A stretch of 64,000 nt of DNA, taken from assembly GCA_011523545.1 (NCBI GenBank), contig WTGN01000032.1, positions 1-64,000 on the forward strand. The letters run 5' to 3'. A program made the translations under genes and the position numbers. This DNA comes from Chloroflexota bacterium (lineage in GTDB: Bacteria > Chloroflexota > Anaerolineae > Aggregatilineales > Phototrophicaceae). Under the pieces are notes generated by a model. That model searched no databases, had not been told where the DNA came from, and was given only the letters and a program-made list of their open reading frames with translations. This document shows, piece after piece, positions 61,848-64,000 of this stretch; position 1 is the first letter of the stretch, and each line of letters opens with the position of its first letter.

Positions 61848-62696
61848 CTAGTAATTCGTGATGAGCAATTCGTCGACCGCGCCGCGCGCGTCCGCATTCG
61901 AGTTGACAAATCGCGGCGCTTTGACCATCTCGACATTGAAGACGGGATTCCTGTAGAGCGCCGACGACGTATCGCTGTTGGACAGCATGAACTTCGCCCC
62001 GCGGTCATGCAGCGCGAGGCAAAGGTCGCGCAGCGCAGTTTGCTCGGTCGCGCCGAAGTCGTCTTTGGCGTAGCGCGTGAACGAGGTTTTGTCGAGCGGT
62101 TGATAAGGCGGGTCGAAGTAAAGGAAATCGCCCTTGCCCGCCGCAAGTTTACGGAAGTCTCGCGTCCGAATGTCCACGCCTTGCAAGGCGGCTTGACAAG
62201 CGAGCAGCAGCGCTTCCTGACAAATGGCTGGTTTCTTGTAGCTCCCAAGCGGCACGTTAAACTCGCCCTTGGAATTCACGCGCCATAGGCCGTTGTAGCA
62301 GGTCTTGTTGAGGTAGATGAAACGCGCCGCTATTTCAACGCGGTCGTCGAGTTGATGCTGACTGCGAATCTTGTAGTAGTAGGCTTTCGAGTGTTTCGCC
62401 GCGTGCTGGCGCAGCTTATGGATGAGTGGTTCGGGATCGCGCTGGATGACCTGGTAGGTGTTGATGAGATCGAAGTTGATATCACTTAAGAATGCCTGCC
62501 CCCCCCCCGCAAAATCAATTCTTCCCTCATTTTTCAGGGCGAAGAAGAGCGCGCCGCCGCCGACAAAGGGTTCGTAATAATTGTTGAATTCGGCGGGCAC
62601 GCGAGAGATCAATTCGGGCAGGAGGCTGCGCTTGCCGCCCACCCACTTGACAAAGGGCTTCGCGCTGTGAACATTTGGCAGAGGCGCTTGTGGCAT
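61848..62696 (-). CDS. Dam-like adenine-N6 DNA methyltransferase (D12 class)
   Basis: This 282-residue methyltransferase has FVKWVGGKRSLLPELISRVP (SAM-binding FxG motif equivalent), YYEPFVGGGALFFAL, LSDINFDLINTYQVI and the catalytic DPPY in YFDPPYQPLDKTSF. This is the D12/Dam order. It contains a run of ten G residues on the coding strand, giving a Gly-Gly-Gly loop before LSDIN. The restriction gene follows, making a type II pair. Dam-class enzymes often methylate GATC, but the target here is not shown. The promoter has two GATC sites. Confidence 0.94.
   Translation of the reverse strand: MPQAPLPNVHSAKPFVKWVGGKRSLLPELISRVPAEFNNYYEPFVGGGALFFALKNEGRIDFAGGGQAFLSDINFDLINTYQVIQRDPEPLIHKLRQHAAKHSKAYYYKIRSQHQLDDRVEIAARFIYLNKTCYNGLWRVNSKGEFNVPLGSYKKPAICQEALLLACQAALQGVDIRTRDFRKLAAGKGDFLYFDPPYQPLDKTSFTRYAKDDFGATEQTALRDLCLALHDRGAKFMLSNSDTSSALYRNPVFNVEMVKAPRFVNSNADARGAVDELLITNY
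62499..62508 (-). repeat. G10 homopolymer tract in methyltransferase gene
   Basis: Ten consecutive C on the plus strand, ten G on the coding strand. A loss or gain of one G would shift the frame of the methyltransferase. Such tracts are known phase-variation switches in restriction-modification genes. Confidence 0.8.
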
Positions 62697-62729
62697 ACTT
62701 GACCGTCATGTATCGATAATCCGCACACT

Positions 62730-62744
62730 TGATCTATATGATCA
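62730..62744. promoter_or_regulatory. GATC-containing palindrome overlapping the RM promoter -10
   Basis: TGATC-TATAT-GATCA is a perfect palindrome with two GATC sites. It spans the minus-strand -10 (TATAGA, 62733-62738). Confidence 0.55.
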
Positions 62745-62761
62745 TTTTGCGCGCCTGTCAA
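62733..62761 (-). promoter_or_regulatory. Sigma70-type promoter for the RM operon
   Basis: Reading the minus strand: TTGACA, 17 bp, TATAGA. It is close to consensus and about 30 bp from the methyltransferase ATG. Confidence 0.65.
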
Positions 62762-62804
62762 GCATGATGAAAAAACAGAATTCTAAAACGCCGTTCACCT
62801 ATGG

Positions 62805-62810
62805 TATACT
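62805..62810 (+). promoter_or_regulatory. -10-like element for E1 alpha gene
   Basis: TATACT lies about 51 bp before the ATG at 62861, with only a poor -35. Its position argues against an earlier in-frame ATG at 62801. Confidence 0.3.
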
Positions 62811-62860
62811 TCCCGACTGATATGGAGTACAAAACAGCAGTCATCGCAAAAGGGAGCGCT

Positions 62861-63892
62861 ATGGCCTCGCCATCCAAAGAGATGCTCCTCGACTGGTATC
62901 GGCAGATGGTGCTGATCCGTGAATTCGAGGAGACCTGCCACCGGCTATATGAAGAGAAGCGCATCACCGGCGTCTATCTGCATCTCTACAGCGGGCATGA
63001 AGCCAGCGGCGTCGGCTCGATGGCGGCCCTACGCAAGACCGACCATGTCATCACCGCCTACCGCGATCATGGTATCGCCCTCATTCTGGGCATGGACCCC
63101 GGCGCGGTCATGGCCGAGATGATGGGCAAGAAGACCGGCTCGAGCGGCGGCAAAGGCGGCTCGATGCACCTGGCTTCCAAAGACCATAATTTTTGGGGCG
63201 GTTACGCCATCGTCGGCGGGCACCTGCCGCTGGCGGCCGGCATCGCCCTGGAGGCGCGCTACCGCGGCAAAGACGATGTCACCATGACCTACGTCGGCGA
63301 TGGCGCCACCAACAACGGCTATTTCCACGAATCGCTCAATATGAGCGCCATCTGGGACCTGCCGGTCGTCTGGATCATCGAGAACAACGGTTATGGCATG
63401 GGCACCGAGGTCGAGCGGGCCAGCGGGCAGATCGAGCTGCATCGTAAGGCGGAAGCTTATGGCATCAAGAGCTTTGGCCGCGTTGACGCCCAGAACGCGC
63501 TGGAAGTCTACGCGGTCGCCTCGAAGGCGGTTGCATACGCGCGCGAGAATGGACCGGCCGTCATCGAGCACGTCACTTATCGCTATCGCGGGCACGGCGT
63601 CTCGGACAAGCAATACGACGCCCGCGACGACATGTCGGCAGAATTGAAGGAATGGGTTGAAACGCGTGAGCCGATCAAGATCTTGCGCGATTGCATCGAA
63701 AGCAAATATGGTGATGTCGGCGATATCCTGGCGCGGCACGAAGCCGATGCGGCACGCATCGTCGCCGAGTCGGTCGCCTTTGCTGAAGCCAGCGACTTGC
63801 CGAGCGGCTACCAGGACTTGATGCGGAATACTTATGTGCCATCCGACCTGGTGCATAAAACTGACAAAAGCGTCGGCGCTGGCATCGACTGA
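62861..63892 (+). CDS. 2-oxoacid dehydrogenase E1 component, alpha subunit (pyruvate/acetoin type)
   Basis: This 343-residue thiamine-pyrophosphate enzyme subunit is expected to form an alpha2beta2 E1 with a partner beta subunit that is not in the window. The TPP motif is GDGATNNGYFHESLNMS...IIENN. SGHEASGVGSMAAL, YRDHGIALILGMDP, GKKTGSSGGKGGSMHL and RYRGHGVSDKQYD complete the family pattern. The start follows AAAGGGAGCG. The expected reaction is decarboxylation of pyruvate or acetoin. The downstream gene lies beyond the window edge. Confidence 0.92.
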   Translation: MASPSKEMLLDWYRQMVLIREFEETCHRLYEEKRITGVYLHLYSGHEASGVGSMAALRKTDHVITAYRDHGIALILGMDPGAVMAEMMGKKTGSSGGKGGSMHLASKDHNFWGGYAIVGGHLPLAAGIALEARYRGKDDVTMTYVGDGATNNGYFHESLNMSAIWDLPVVWIIENNGYGMGTEVERASGQIELHRKAEAYGIKSFGRVDAQNALEVYAVASKAVAYARENGPAVIEHVTYRYRGHGVSDKQYDARDDMSAELKEWVETREPIKILRDCIESKYGDVGDILARHEADAARIVAESVAFAEASDLPSGYQDLMRNTYVPSDLVHKTDKSVGAGID

Positions 63893-63910
63893 GATGGCCC
63901 GCCCAACAAA

Positions 63911-64000
63911 TCTGTAGGGGCGAGGCGGCGACTCGCCCGCAATCTAAACAAATCTGTAGGGGCGAGGCGGCGACTCGCCCGCAATCTAAACGAATCTGTA
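63911..64000. repeat. 42-bp tandem repeat of a family 1 hairpin
   Basis: The unit starts TCTGTAGGGGCGAGGCGGCG, then ACTCGCCCGCAATCTAAAC(A/G)AA. Copies start at 63911, 63953 and 63995 (the last cut by the window). Stem GGGCGAG/CTCGCCC. Confidence 0.8.

Noticed and set aside
63911-64000. CRISPR-like tandem repeat at the end of the window
   Set aside because: There are no unique spacers. The 42-bp unit is repeated without intervening sequence.

Overview
The window is a stretch of chromosome from a GC-rich bacterium. It is most likely a member of the Chloroflexota (Anaerolineae-like), and this assignment is inference. The clues are membrane or secreted proteins with PPTAT-type linkers and SH3b domains, a very large PTPS-related polytopic membrane protein, a SARP/MalT-like BTAD regulator, an Atg22-like MFS protein, and many intergenic GGGGCGA...TCGCCC hairpin repeats. 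About 50 protein genes and one tRNA are supported. There is no rRNA, CRISPR array or phage core.

Layout. 0.3-2.1 kb (minus): NYN-domain RNase and a PAS histidine kinase whose phospho-acceptor His is Arg. 2.3-10.9 kb (plus): NERD membrane protein, then AddB and AddA recombination helicase-nucleases and a coupled membrane protein. 10.9-14.9 kb: a small AT-richer membrane pair including a 48-residue gene with ATGA overlap, a Nudix-like protein, a Bcp peroxiredoxin and an SH3b lipoprotein. 14.9-22.6 kb: PTPS-related membrane protein, Atg22-like transporter with a large extra domain, second Bcp, homoserine dehydrogenase, PspA and a coiled-coil membrane partner. 22.9-30.6 kb: VOC protein, amino-acid ABC permease plus a binding protein that is an internal tandem duplication, a DAO-type oxidoreductase, DgoD, and a CPA2 antiporter with a PII-like gene.

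30.6-33.3 kb: two duplicated, Cys-repeat, secreted HExxH proteins, then tRNA-Gln(TTG) with promoter and terminator. 33.4-41.7 kb (minus): operon of AbgB-like amidohydrolase, aminotransferase and 2OG-Fe dioxygenase; M24 peptidase with FprA-type ferredoxin reductase; SelA with a small membrane protein. 41.8-50.7 kb: BTAD regulator, cyclophilin, an AT-rich ImmA/IrrE-DUF4411 toxin-antitoxin-like module, ALDH16, hydantoinase/carbamoylase, exonuclease III. 50.7-54.6 kb (minus): four paralogous proteins with a T5orf172/GIY-YIG-like N-terminal domain tied to a transmembrane segment. This is the most novel-looking group. 54.9-64 kb: hypothetical/DUF4139 cluster, polyphosphate kinase, GlsB-like protein, methyltransferase, a Dam-like type II restriction-modification pair with a G10 tract and GATC palindrome at its promoter, and a 2-oxoacid dehydrogenase E1 alpha.

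Two dispersed intergenic repeat families run through the window. Family 1 is a hairpin whose stem sequence varies with compensating changes on both arms. Family 2 is an ACCACCGAG/CTCGGTGGT element, twice found as an inverted pair around about 130-200 bp.
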